Shown: one piece after another, positions 7,270 to 15,435 of the stretch | How positions within the stretch are numbered: position 1 is the stretch's first letter | Layout of the letters: every line of letters begins with the position of its first letter | Assembly: GCA_945957225.1 (NCBI GenBank) | Contig: CAMFKK010000012.1 | Span: forward strand, 1-17,601 | Direction: 5' to 3' | From: an uncultured Sphingobacteriia bacterium | GTDB taxonomy: Bacteria; Bacteroidota; Bacteroidia; Chitinophagales; Chitinophagaceae | DNA length: 17,601 nt | Made by a program: the position numbers and the translations under genes | The notes under the pieces: model-generated | The model's input: the letters and a program-made list of their open reading frames with translations, nothing else | Databases searched by the model: none | What the model was told of the DNA's origin: nothing

Positions 7270-8406
7270 ATGCGTCACCTATCAATTATACTAGCGCTGG
7301 TGATTTTGGTTTCAGGATGTAGCAAATCAAACTCTGACCCCATTGTTGATCCAGCTCCGCCAATACCCCCTGTTCCTAGCCCAAATGCCAATTTCATTAG
7401 GGGATTAGACCTTTCTTTTAGTCCAGAAATTTTAGCATCCGGTACCCAATTTTATCAAAATGGTCTAAAGGCCGATTTAATACAAATTTGTAAGGACAAA
7501 GGCATCAACACGGTAAGACTGAGACTATGGCATAATCCCATTAATGTACATTCCAGTTTAAAAGAAGTTGTGGATTTCTCTAAAACCCTTTCAGATAAAG
7601 GTTTTGGTATTTGGTTAGATATTCATTATTCCGATACTTGGGCCGATCCAGCCAATCAAAACAAACCCGCTGCATGGAAAAATGCTACTAGTAACACCTT
7701 AAAGGATTCTGTTTATCAATACACAGCAAAAGTTATGGCTGCTTTTAAAACGGCAGGTATTGGTTTGAAAATAGTTCAGGTAGGTAACGAAACCAATGCA
7801 GGATTTTTGTGGAACGATGGAAGAGTGGGTGGGAGTTATGATAACAATTGGGCCAATTATGCTTTGCTTTTAAAAGAAGGATTGCGTGCTGTTAAAGAAG
7901 CCGATAGCAATACCAAAACCATGGTGCATTTTGCAGGGATAGATGGGGCGGAATGGTTTTACAATAACCTTGCATTACAGTCCATTAGTTATGACTATAT
8001 AGGATTATCCTTTTATCCCATTTGGCATGGTAAAAGTTTAGACGCATTAGGAACGGGTCTGAATAATTTAATTAGCAAATTTCAAAAACCAGTTGTCATT
8101 GCAGAAACTTCTTATCCCTTTACACTAGGCTGGAATGACTATACCAATAATGTTGTTGGATTATCTAATCAATTGATTCCTGAATATCCAGCATCGCCCG
8201 AAGGGCAACAAGCCTATACTAAAGCATTGATAGATGTTTTAAAAAAATTGCCACAACAACAGGGCATGGGTCTTTGTTGGTGGGCACCAGAATGGGTGGC
8301 TTTTAAAGGTCCCACTGCAACCAATGGTTCTAGCATGGAAAACCTGACCCTGTTTGACTTTACAAATAATGCACTTCCTGCATTAAATAGTCTGGGTACT
8401 TATTAA
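7270..8406 (+). CDS. GH53 arabinogalactan endo-beta-1,4-galactanase, lipoprotein
   Basis: Glycoside hydrolase family 53 enzymes cut beta-1,4-galactan side chains of pectin. From the chosen start the protein has 378 residues: a lipoprotein signal peptide with Cys17 (LVSGC), a Pro-rich linker (about 25-40), then the (beta/alpha)8 catalytic domain starting at FIRGLDLS. The family signatures RLRLWHNP (83-90), VGNETNAGFLW (171-181, acid/base E174) and VVIAETSYP (275-283, nucleophile E279) are present. An in-frame ATG at 7201 would put 23 extra residues before the signal peptide, so I start at 7270. The enzyme is probably tethered to an envelope membrane. No SusC/SusD pair or other glycanase lies nearby, so it is not in an obvious polysaccharide utilisation locus here. 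Confidence 0.93.
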   Translation: MRHLSIILALVILVSGCSKSNSDPIVDPAPPIPPVPSPNANFIRGLDLSFSPEILASGTQFYQNGLKADLIQICKDKGINTVRLRLWHNPINVHSSLKEVVDFSKTLSDKGFGIWLDIHYSDTWADPANQNKPAAWKNATSNTLKDSVYQYTAKVMAAFKTAGIGLKIVQVGNETNAGFLWNDGRVGGSYDNNWANYALLLKEGLRAVKEADSNTKTMVHFAGIDGAEWFYNNLALQSISYDYIGLSFYPIWHGKSLDALGTGLNNLISKFQKPVVIAETSYPFTLGWNDYTNNVVGLSNQLIPEYPASPEGQQAYTKALIDVLKKLPQQQGMGLCWWAPEWVAFKGPTATNGSSMENLTLFDFTNNALPALNSLGTY

Positions 8407-8434
8407 AAAAGCCATCCTAAAAAGAATGGCTTTT
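8407..8434. terminator. Bidirectional terminator between GH53 and DUF4136 genes
   Basis: The hairpin has arms AAAAGCCAT and ATGGCTTTT (8407-8415 and 8426-8434). They extend inward by two more pairs past one mismatch, which is a G.U wobble on the minus strand. The flanking A and T runs serve both directions. It lies right after the GH53 stop codon and 17 bp from the convergent DUF4136 stop codon. Confidence 0.85.
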
Positions 8435-8450
8435 CAACTGTTGTAGAATC

Positions 8451-9053
8451 TTATTTTTTCACTTTTACGGGAAACTTGTGAAACATATTGGGGATCACAA
8501 TTTGAACCGTTGTCTTGATATCCATAAGACTAGACTCTTCTTTTCTAGCTTGTGCCGTGCTTCTCCAAACTACTTCATTGGTTTTGTGGTCTATCATATC
8601 TATCACCATGGTACCATCGCGAAAAGATTCCAATTGGGCATTTCCATTATAGACCTCGGGTCTATTATCTGAACTAAAATAATAGATCTTGGGCTGGTTG
8701 GGTAAATTAGCAGTTTCAATATAGGGGCTATAGGTAATCTGCTGATCACGATTTACTTGATAGTCTTTTTTCATGACCAAATTATACCTAAATAAGACGT
8801 CTGGATTGGCCGTATCATACACCATTCCTTTCTCACTTAACACACGGAAACCTTCTTCAGTAAGGGCCGCAACCAATTTTTTCCTATCCACTATTTTAGA
8901 ATAAGAAGTGTCTTTGGTAGGCAAAAAAGCATAGGTCTTATACTTTGTAAAATCTACTCCTTTTAAGCTTTCTGAGCTATACATTTTAGGTCCACTGGAA
9001 CAAGCAGCAAACAAAAAGGCCAATAGGCCAACTATGGCAAAATTCTTTATCAT
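8451..9053 (-). CDS. DUF4136-type lipoprotein
   Basis: This 200-residue lipoprotein has a signal peptide and Cys18 (FLFAAC) and resembles the DUF4136 family of unknown function. Family-like features are the opening DFTKYKTYAFLP (34-45), a helix containing a basic cluster (KKLVAALTEEGFRV), and the closing GTMVIDMIDHKTNEVVWRSTAQA followed by an Ile/Val-rich tail. The product is probably envelope-bound. It starts 43 bp after the response regulator stop codon with no hairpin in between, so it may be the third gene of the kinase-regulator transcript. A weak promoter-like TGGATTTG (9072-9065) precedes it. The operon link and the family call rest on sequence pattern only. Confidence 0.82.
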   Translation of the reverse strand: MIKNFAIVGLLAFLFAACSSGPKMYSSESLKGVDFTKYKTYAFLPTKDTSYSKIVDRKKLVAALTEEGFRVLSEKGMVYDTANPDVLFRYNLVMKKDYQVNRDQQITYSPYIETANLPNQPKIYYFSSDNRPEVYNGNAQLESFRDGTMVIDMIDHKTNEVVWRSTAQARKEESSLMDIKTTVQIVIPNMFHKFPVKVKK

Positions 9054-9096
9054 GCTGCAAAATACAAATCCAGCGCCAATTTTGCTATTTTTTGGG

Positions 9097-9783
9097 CTAA
9101 GCAGTCACAAAACGATAGCCCACACCTTTAATGGTAATGATCTCAAGTTTGGGGTCTTCTTTTAAATAAGACCTGATTTTGGTAATATAAACATCTAGAT
9201 TCCTGCTGTTAAAAAAACTATCGTTCCCCCAAATATGGTTTAACAATTCCCTTCTATCAATGATGGCATTGCTATTTAGGTAGAGATACTTGAGTAATTC
9301 GCTTTCGCGATAGGAAAGTTTTTTCTCTAGAGAACCTTTGCGCAAAACTTGTTTGTTAATCTGGAATTCGTATTCCCCAATTTGAATCTGTTCTCCAGAA
9401 ATAGGTAGGTTTTCCTCTTTTTTAACCCTAAGTGCATTTTCAATTCTGACTATCAATTCTTCCATACTAAATGGCTTACGGATATAATCGTTTCCACCAA
9501 TTTTGAACCCATGCACTAAGTCTTCCGTTTGGGTTTTTGCTGTAAGAAATAGGATAGGGATATCATCGTTGATTTTACGAATGTCTTCTGCAATTTCAAA
9601 GCCACTTTTATTTGGCAGCATCACATCAAGGACACAGATATCTGGCAATTCGTCTTCAAAAGTTCTTAATACATCTGCACCATCTGTTTCCATAACTACT
9701 TCAAAACCCCTGCTCTCTAAGGTTTCTTTGACAATTTTTCCTAAGAAAACCTCATCCTCTACATACAAGACTTTTATACTCAT
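9097..9783 (-). CDS. OmpR/PhoB-family response regulator
   Basis: This 228-residue regulator receives phosphate from the adjacent kinase and binds DNA. The receiver domain (about 1-120) has the acidic pair E9-D10, phospho-acceptor D53, T81 and K103 followed by Pro. The C-terminal winged-helix domain (about 130-226) has the family features LSYRESELLKYLYLN, RRELLNHIWG, RNLDVYITKIRSYL and the closing IKGVGYRF wing. Its start codon overlaps the kinase stop codon (ATGA), so the two are translationally coupled. OmpR/PhoB proteins typically bind direct repeats spaced about one helical turn. Two such three-box elements occur nearby, at 11560-11596 and 15436-15472, and are its likeliest targets. Confidence 0.95.
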   Translation of the reverse strand: MSIKVLYVEDEVFLGKIVKETLESRGFEVVMETDGADVLRTFEDELPDICVLDVMLPNKSGFEIAEDIRKINDDIPILFLTAKTQTEDLVHGFKIGGNDYIRKPFSMEELIVRIENALRVKKEENLPISGEQIQIGEYEFQINKQVLRKGSLEKKLSYRESELLKYLYLNSNAIIDRRELLNHIWGNDSFFNSRNLDVYITKIRSYLKEDPKLEIITIKGVGYRFVTA

Positions 9784-11507
9784 GCGTTGGGTAATTTAAT
9801 GGTAAATACAGATCCCTTAGCAGGTTGACTTTCTACTGCAATGCTTCCTCTATGTTGTTGAATCACGTGTGCCGCATAACTCAGACCCAATCCATAGCCC
9901 TTGATATTATGATGATCCCCTGAAGGCACTCGGAAGAATTTTTCAAAAACCTTACTAGCATATTCAGGTGAAATGCCAATTCCATTGTCTTCTACAATTA
10001 ATTTAAATTCTTGTGGTGTTGCTGCTAATTCAACTTTGATTTCAGGTTTGTTACCTCCATATTTTATAGCATTGTCCAATAAATTATAAATCACACTGGT
10101 GATATGTAATCTATCCGCCTGAATTATAAAGGGTTCTCCTGCTGTTTTGAAACTTACAGTGGCGTTATTTTTTTGGAATTGCAATCGCATACTATGCATT
10201 ACTTCTTCCACCAATTCTTTTAGGTTGAATTGCGTTTTTTGCAATTCAATGTCCTTGTTTTCAAACATGGACAGTTTCAGAACTTTGTCTACCAAGAGAC
10301 TTAACCTTTGCAATTCAGAAGCTGAAATATCTAAGTACTCCTTGGTACGCTCTGGACTTTGTAAGGCATCAAAATTTCTAAGTGCTTCAATAGCCACATT
10401 TACAGTAGCAATAGGTGTTTTTAATTCATGAGTAATATTACTGATGAAATCATTTTTCATCAGGGTCAACCTTCTTTGTGCCAATAAGTTTCTATAAAGG
10501 AATAAAAAACTGAGCGCTGTAAAAGCTACTAATAATAATGAAAGTAAAATTTGTGGCGCAATTTTGCGCATCAAGAAACTGGTAGGCGCGTCAAAACTTG
10601 CCTGATAGGCATTCTTACTTAAAAATCCTACTGGTACTTTAGATGTACTAAAGTGCATTCCTGCAATGGAATCTGGTCTAAACAAACTATCTCTTTTGAT
10701 ACTAAAATTGGCATTGATACCCGCATTAGACAAAGCAATTTTATAAGCGGAGTCAATCTGTGGAATAGAAATGGTATCGTTCAGGGTTCTAGATTTGATT
10801 AAAAAATCTTGAGTCATTCTTCTAACCCTATGTGATGGCGGTCTTGGAGGTGGCACGGGCTCTTCAGAACGAATAAATTCTGCTACAGAATCATGTCTAC
10901 TAGAAGTTTGAATACTGATTTTAGGAACATGCTCCCCGGCTTTTGACATTCCCATTCTGATTCCTTCTTGAATCAATTGGGTAATATTGATATTGCCAGA
11001 TTTTACGCTGGACTTAACCATTGAGTCCATCCTTTTCTGAAATATGATCACTGACTTTTTAGAAGGCACTGAATCAGAATCATTGTCCAAATTCTCTGAA
11101 TGATCAGCATTAAAACGGAATTTGATGCTACCAGACCCGCCTTTTTCATTGGGCTCCTCCATACTCATGCCATTTTCATTCATAGAAATAATCATTTCTT
11201 TTGTTGGCTTAGCATTGGCCTTAATTCTAATTTCTGGTAATTTCTTGGCTACCAAATCTGCCACATCGCCTAAGAAATTATTTTCCTCAGGAATAATTTG
11301 ATAAAAAAGCGAGTCTTTTTTTAAGCGTTGGGCCTGCACCTTGTACATGGTCTCCCTAAATACAATATCGGTTGTCTTTTTAAAACCCGCCGCTTCTTCC
11401 ATGTAGAGTTTCTGTAACCAATAGGTCTGAAATGCCACAATCAATAAGATGGCAGCTATCATGAGCATCCTGGAGACCCCTATTTTAGAAATGGAAAAAT
11501 GGAACAT
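9780..11507 (-). CDS. Sensor histidine kinase with large periplasmic sensor region
   Basis: This 575-residue inner-membrane kinase has TM1 (about 13-31), a periplasmic region of roughly 285 residues, TM2 (about 319-338) and a short linker without a clear HAMP domain. The HisKA domain follows with phospho-acceptor H360 (NITHELKTP). The ATPase domain has the N box NLLDNAIKYGG (475-485), G1 DNGIGIS (507-513), the F box FEKFFRV and G2 GYGLGLS (537-543). I recognise no named family in the sensor region; it contains a Pro-rich patch (PVPPPRPPS, about 217-225). The gene heads an operon with the response regulator. A TATCTTTG box ends 16 nt before its start, and the promoter is divergent from that of the GLPGLI gene. 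Confidence 0.95.
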   Translation of the reverse strand: MFHFSISKIGVSRMLMIAAILLIVAFQTYWLQKLYMEEAAGFKKTTDIVFRETMYKVQAQRLKKDSLFYQIIPEENNFLGDVADLVAKKLPEIRIKANAKPTKEMIISMNENGMSMEEPNEKGGSGSIKFRFNADHSENLDNDSDSVPSKKSVIIFQKRMDSMVKSSVKSGNINITQLIQEGIRMGMSKAGEHVPKISIQTSSRHDSVAEFIRSEEPVPPPRPPSHRVRRMTQDFLIKSRTLNDTISIPQIDSAYKIALSNAGINANFSIKRDSLFRPDSIAGMHFSTSKVPVGFLSKNAYQASFDAPTSFLMRKIAPQILLSLLLVAFTALSFLFLYRNLLAQRRLTLMKNDFISNITHELKTPIATVNVAIEALRNFDALQSPERTKEYLDISASELQRLSLLVDKVLKLSMFENKDIELQKTQFNLKELVEEVMHSMRLQFQKNNATVSFKTAGEPFIIQADRLHITSVIYNLLDNAIKYGGNKPEIKVELAATPQEFKLIVEDNGIGISPEYASKVFEKFFRVPSGDHHNIKGYGLGLSYAAHVIQQHRGSIAVESQPAKGSVFTIKLPNA

Positions 11508-11523
11508 ATGGTTGTTTACCCTT

Positions 11524-11531
11524 CAAAGATA
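11524..11531 (-). promoter_or_regulatory. Putative -7 promoter box (TATCTTTG) for the kinase operon
   Basis: TATCTTTG on the minus strand matches TAnnTTTG and ends 16 nt before the kinase ATG. The three-box element at 11560-11596 begins 28 bp upstream of it, close enough for autoregulation. No well-spaced -33 TTG is present. Confidence 0.5.
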
Positions 11532-11559
11532 ATTGGCTATTCAACCCAATAATGCTTTC

Positions 11560-11596
11560 ATTAACCTAAATTAACCAATAATCAAGCTATGTTAAC
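11560..11596 (+). promoter_or_regulatory. Three-box direct-repeat operator upstream of the GLPGLI gene
   Basis: ATTAAC occurs at 11560 and 11570 and GTTAAC at 11591, all in the same orientation, spaced 10 and 21 bp, that is one and two helical turns. It ends 11 nt before the -7 box of the GLPGLI gene. The same pattern and spacing, reading ATTAACCT-N2-ATTAAC-N15-RTTAAC, precedes the beta-barrel gene at 15472-15436. Direct repeats on one helical face suit an OmpR/PhoB-type regulator; its identity is inferred. Confidence 0.6.
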
Positions 11597-11607
11597 TCCC
11601 CAATGTA

Positions 11608-11615
11608 TAGATTTG
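11608..11615 (+). promoter_or_regulatory. Putative -7 promoter box (TAGATTTG) for the GLPGLI gene
   Basis: TAGATTTG matches TAnnTTTG exactly and ends 18 nt before the ATG at 11634. The -33 position lacks TTG and is close to the last operator box, as expected for an activator-dependent promoter. Confidence 0.5.
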
Positions 11616-11633
11616 AAGCTTAAAACAAATTAC

Positions 11634-12452
11634 ATGCGAAAAGTTTTACTCTCCTTTACCTGCTTAACAGGTTTTTTGTTGTCTAATGCACAGCAAAAAG
11701 AAGGAACCATTGTGTTTGAACGCAAGATCAATATGCACAAAACCATCACGGATGAACAAATGCGCGCCATGATGCCGGAATTCCGGACTAGCAAACACTT
11801 GCTATTGTTTAGTGATAGCGTTTCTGTTTATAAGGCCATTCCAGAAGACGAAGCTCCTGATCCATTTGCAGGAGGTGGTGGTGGACCAAGAATGACTATG
11901 CGTTTTGGCAATGATGGCGGGGATTTGTACAAAAATTTTGGTCAGTCTAAATCAGTATTAACTTCTGAACTTGGCGGCAAAAATTTCCTGGTTGTTGATA
12001 GTATTAAACCACAACCTTGGAAATTGAGTATGGAAACCAAACAGATTTTGGGTCAAAACTGTCACAAAGCCACTAGAAAAATGCCTGCTCCACAAATGAG
12101 TATGCGCGTGATGACCATGGGCGGCCCCGGTAGTGCAACCACAAAGGATACCACGGTTCAAAAACCAGTTGCAGCAAAAGAGATGGAAGTTGTTGCTTGG
12201 TTTGCAGATAATATTGTTAGTCCTGTTGGCCCAGAAAGCTATGGTCAATTACCCGGTGTGATTTTGGAATTAGACATTGACAATGGCAGAACGGTATATA
12301 CGGCAAAAGAAATTAAAGCCACAGTTGATGCCAAAGAATTGAAAGAACCAAAAAAAGGTAAAGTAGTAACCCAAGAAGAATACCGCAAATTGATGATGCA
12401 GATGATGCAAAATCAAGGTGGACCAGCTATGTTCCGCAGAAGTGATAACTAA
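11634..12452 (+). CDS. GLPGLI family protein, methionine-rich, secreted
   Basis: This 272-residue protein has a Sec signal peptide (about 1-19, ending SNAQ) and then a beta-rich envelope domain. The segment VVAWFADNIVSPVGPESYGQLPGVILEL (186-213) is a clear variant of the GLPGLI family signature; function is unknown for the family. It is unusually rich in methionine (19 in 272), clustered at MRAMM (43-47), MTM (87-89), MSMRVMTM (155-162) and MMQMM (254-258), and has a Gly run at 80-84. I chose the ATG at 11634 over 11589 because it begins the signal peptide directly and fits the promoter. It is divergent from the kinase operon and convergent to the beta-barrel gene, with which it shares an upstream element. 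Confidence 0.88.
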   Translation: MRKVLLSFTCLTGFLLSNAQQKEGTIVFERKINMHKTITDEQMRAMMPEFRTSKHLLLFSDSVSVYKAIPEDEAPDPFAGGGGGPRMTMRFGNDGGDLYKNFGQSKSVLTSELGGKNFLVVDSIKPQPWKLSMETKQILGQNCHKATRKMPAPQMSMRVMTMGGPGSATTKDTTVQKPVAAKEMEVVAWFADNIVSPVGPESYGQLPGVILELDIDNGRTVYTAKEIKATVDAKELKEPKKGKVVTQEEYRKLMMQMMQNQGGPAMFRRSDN

Positions 12453-12466
12453 TCATTAATTACAAT

Positions 12467-12503
12467 AAAAAAGCCGTACAGTTGATTGCTGTACGGCTTT
12501 TTT
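12467..12503. terminator. Strong bidirectional terminator between GLPGLI and beta-barrel genes
   Basis: A perfect 9-bp stem (12473-12481 and 12489-12497) with a 7-base loop is flanked by six A and six T, extending it to 15 pairs. It lies 14 bp after the GLPGLI stop codon and serves the convergent barrel gene, which ends at 12581, in the other direction. Confidence 0.93.
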
Positions 12504-12580
12504 ATTGCCGCAATTTAAACGGAATATACTTGATGATAGCACAAAAGCAATGAGACTAATTGAGACTACTTGAATCGGTT

Positions 12581-15391
12581 TTAATTACCCATGGACCTAA
12601 CCACAATCCTTGCTCCGCCAGTGGTAGAGCCTGCTTTATTTAGTCTATAACTAGCCGTAAGCATAAAATAACGTTGTAACACATTGTAGCGCGTATCTTC
12701 TATGTAATTCTGTGAAGCATTCCTAGAAACGCCCACATTCTTATTCAATAAGTCAAAGACAGAAAACTTGATCTCGGCACGGTTGTTTTTCAGGAATCCC
12801 TTGGCCATTGACAGATTCCAAAGAGGCAGGTTTAGGTTATAGCCGTAGGCCCTACCACTATTAATAGTATAGTTGAAATTGTTGTTCAATAACAGACCCC
12901 AAGGCAAGCTATTATTGGTTTCTAGCCCATAGATCTGTTGCAGATAGCGGCTATTCAATTGGGGTTGCAATGTATATTCCACGTTACTAAAATTGACCCT
13001 TGCAGAAAACCTAAGATCAAACTTTGTATCATTTCCATATGACCAACTAATATTGGGACCAAAACTTGAATTGATAATGGTATTTTTTGCCAGATTGATG
13101 AATGAAACATTATTCATATAGCTAGTACCCAATCCAATATCTATTCTTGATTTGAGTTTTTTAATAGGGAACCCCATATCTGCATTGGCAAACAAATTAT
13201 AGACTCCATCTGTATTTACTGGACTAGTAATTCTAGAACCATTGGTTTGTACTATGTCTGAATTCACAATGGCATTATCCGATCTTGAAGCAGAGACAAA
13301 TGCAAAGAAATTACTTTGGGTAAAGGTATTGGCATTAAAATAATTCAGACTCAAATTCTGTACATAGGTTCTTTTCAAATTTGGATTACCCGTATAAGTA
13401 TTCAAAGGGTCAGTGACATCTATAATTGGCTGTAATTGAGTAGTAGATGGATTTTGAGTAGAAGTACCATAATTCAAACTTAAATTTCGCGTACTGTTTA
13501 ACTTATACTGCAGATTCAAACTTGGCAACATATCTGTAAAGCGCTGGTTGATTACATTCCCATTGCTATTATTAGTACTTATTAGACTGGTAGTTTGCAG
13601 AGAAGTACCAATAGTATAATTGATTTTTTTCTGATTACTTCTCCAAGAGATGCCACCACCACCATATTCAAAACTATTTTTAAAATCATTACTCTGCAAT
13701 TTATTTAATAGGTCAAATTTTCCTGAAGCTACATTATAATCATAAGCTTTTCTATTGCTCCTGCCTTTGGAACTATTGTAAAAAACACTAAACTCTAAGA
13801 GGGATTTTTTTCCTATTGGTTCTGTATATATTAAGTTTCCTCCAAAACTACTAGCATGCGCATCCCTAGTATTGCGTTGATTTGTGATACTATCTTTTAG
13901 TGAAATGCCAGAAACATAAAAACTATTTCTATTCAATAATGCCCCAGTTTGAGTGCTATTGTTATCATTCCAATTGAGATTGGATGATATGGTTCTTCCT
14001 TTCTTTTTTAGCCTTTGTCTATACTGGACATTCGTTACCATATTGGTTGCTTCAGACCTAGTGCTATTGTCACTTGAACCATCATTTAATTTTGTCCCCT
14101 TTGCATCTGTACTCACATAATTACTGGTACTTCTATTGTCATTCTGTTGGAAAGTGATCTGGGGTACAATTTTAAAAGATATAAAACTGTCTACCTTTTG
14201 ATCAATACTAAAATTCACGCGTTGTTGTTGTACCCTTTTCTGGTTGATACTATTAGAGACATAGTCAAAATTATTTCCAGGAAGTAGGTTCTGCCTATTG
14301 CTACTTCTTTCTGTTCCTAAGTCAACATCCGATGCAATAAATGAACCATTTACATCCGTTTTCTTCTTCCAGGTATCATTAAAATTCACCCCTCCCGCAA
14401 AGGTTTTAGCAATTCCTTGTTGGTTTTGGCCAAGACCAGAAATGGGTAATCCATTATCGTCCCCGCTGCCAACCCTAATATTTATTCCACCGCCAGATCG
14501 CATACCCCTAGCCAGATCTCCTGAAAAATTGAGCACGTCATTAATGCTAAATCCTTGTCTATTGGTATTATTAGCCATTCCCAATAATGAGATTTGCTGG
14601 TCTCCATTGAATTTATTGATATTGGTTTGAGCATCAAACCTAGCATCTGTTCCCGCCCCTGCTGATACTTTTCCAAAAAGAGACTTATTTCTGTCTTTTT
14701 TGAGTTTGAGATTAATGGCTTTCTCAGTTTGACCATCATCTACTCCTGTAAATGCTGCCCTATCAGATTTTTTATCAAAGACCTGTACTTTGTCTACTGC
14801 ATCAGCGTCTAGATTCTTAGTGGCTAGTTTAGGATCTCCAGTAAAAAATTCTTTTCCATTGACCAAGACACGATTAATTTTTTGACCATTTACACGCACC
14901 GTTCCATCGGCATCAACCACTACTCCAGGTAACTTTTTGAGCAGGTCTTCTACAACCGCATTGGGTTGTGTCTTAAAGTTTTCGGTATTAAATTCCAAAG
15001 TGTCGTTGTTCATAACAACGGGTGCTCTTTTGGCATTCACCGTAACTGCTGATGCGCTGTTCACATCTGTCATGGCCAATACTCCTAGGTTGACAGACTC
15101 TCCCTCTTTTAAGTTTACAGGCACCCAAACTGGAACAAATCCCACATAGGAGGCAGAAACCAAGTAATTGCCTTTGGCGATATTCTTTAATTGAAATGCC
15201 CCTGTAGAATCAGCCCTTAAAAAACTGATTAATGAAGAATCTTTTGCCTGAACCAACGAAATGGTTGTGTATGAAAGCCCACGTTTAGAGGCGGTATCCA
15301 TGACCGTACCCTTGATGAACCCTAGTGGTTTTTGTGCATTGGCTACTAAAAAACAAGCGCATGCTAGTAACACATAAAAAAATCTTTTCAT
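12581..15391 (-). CDS. Outer-membrane beta-barrel protein with carboxypeptidase-regulatory and plug domains
   Basis: This 936-residue TonB-receptor-like protein has a Sec signal peptide (1-20) and an Ig-like carboxypeptidase-regulatory domain (about 23-108, with DSTGAFQLKNIAKGNYLVSAS). A plug-like domain follows (about 115-235, with VVEDLLKKLPGVVVDADG and VRVNGQKINRVLVNGKEFF), then a barrel of alternating strands to the C-terminus. The layout matches the outer-membrane beta-barrel family seen beside GLPGLI proteins in Bacteroidota rather than SusC: it is shorter and no SusD is present. Substrate is unknown. I see no clear N-terminal TonB box, so energy coupling is unproven. It has its own upstream three-box element (15472-15436) and ends near a bidirectional terminator. 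Confidence 0.9.
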   Translation of the reverse strand: MKRFFYVLLACACFLVANAQKPLGFIKGTVMDTASKRGLSYTTISLVQAKDSSLISFLRADSTGAFQLKNIAKGNYLVSASYVGFVPVWVPVNLKEGESVNLGVLAMTDVNSASAVTVNAKRAPVVMNNDTLEFNTENFKTQPNAVVEDLLKKLPGVVVDADGTVRVNGQKINRVLVNGKEFFTGDPKLATKNLDADAVDKVQVFDKKSDRAAFTGVDDGQTEKAINLKLKKDRNKSLFGKVSAGAGTDARFDAQTNINKFNGDQQISLLGMANNTNRQGFSINDVLNFSGDLARGMRSGGGINIRVGSGDDNGLPISGLGQNQQGIAKTFAGGVNFNDTWKKKTDVNGSFIASDVDLGTERSSNRQNLLPGNNFDYVSNSINQKRVQQQRVNFSIDQKVDSFISFKIVPQITFQQNDNRSTSNYVSTDAKGTKLNDGSSDNSTRSEATNMVTNVQYRQRLKKKGRTISSNLNWNDNNSTQTGALLNRNSFYVSGISLKDSITNQRNTRDAHASSFGGNLIYTEPIGKKSLLEFSVFYNSSKGRSNRKAYDYNVASGKFDLLNKLQSNDFKNSFEYGGGGISWRSNQKKINYTIGTSLQTTSLISTNNSNGNVINQRFTDMLPSLNLQYKLNSTRNLSLNYGTSTQNPSTTQLQPIIDVTDPLNTYTGNPNLKRTYVQNLSLNYFNANTFTQSNFFAFVSASRSDNAIVNSDIVQTNGSRITSPVNTDGVYNLFANADMGFPIKKLKSRIDIGLGTSYMNNVSFINLAKNTIINSSFGPNISWSYGNDTKFDLRFSARVNFSNVEYTLQPQLNSRYLQQIYGLETNNSLPWGLLLNNNFNYTINSGRAYGYNLNLPLWNLSMAKGFLKNNRAEIKFSVFDLLNKNVGVSRNASQNYIEDTRYNVLQRYFMLTASYRLNKAGSTTGGARIVVRSMGN

Positions 15392-15405
15392 CCAATTAGT
15401 TTGGC

Positions 15406-15413
15406 CGAAACTA
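15406..15413 (-). promoter_or_regulatory. Putative weak -7 promoter box (TAGTTTCG) for the beta-barrel gene
   Basis: TAGTTTCG differs from TAnnTTTG by one base and ends 14 nt before the barrel gene ATG. A TTG at 15433-15431 lies 17 nt upstream, near the usual -33 distance. A degenerate box would fit a promoter that needs an activator bound at the adjacent repeat element. Confidence 0.35.
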
Positions 15414-15435
15414 CTGCAACCTATTTAAAACAAGT

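Noticed and set aside
11589..11633. Longer start for the GLPGLI protein
   Set aside because: It would put 15 residues before the signal peptide and include the TAGATTTG promoter box and part of the operator.
14482..14739. 85-codon open frame inside the beta-barrel gene
   Set aside because: It lies wholly within the barrel coding region in another frame of the same strand and has no recognisable domain or signal.
12581..15391. SusC-type polysaccharide receptor
   Set aside because: No SusD partner is adjacent, the length is shorter than usual SusC, and the plug/barrel pattern fits the other outer-membrane beta-barrel family better.
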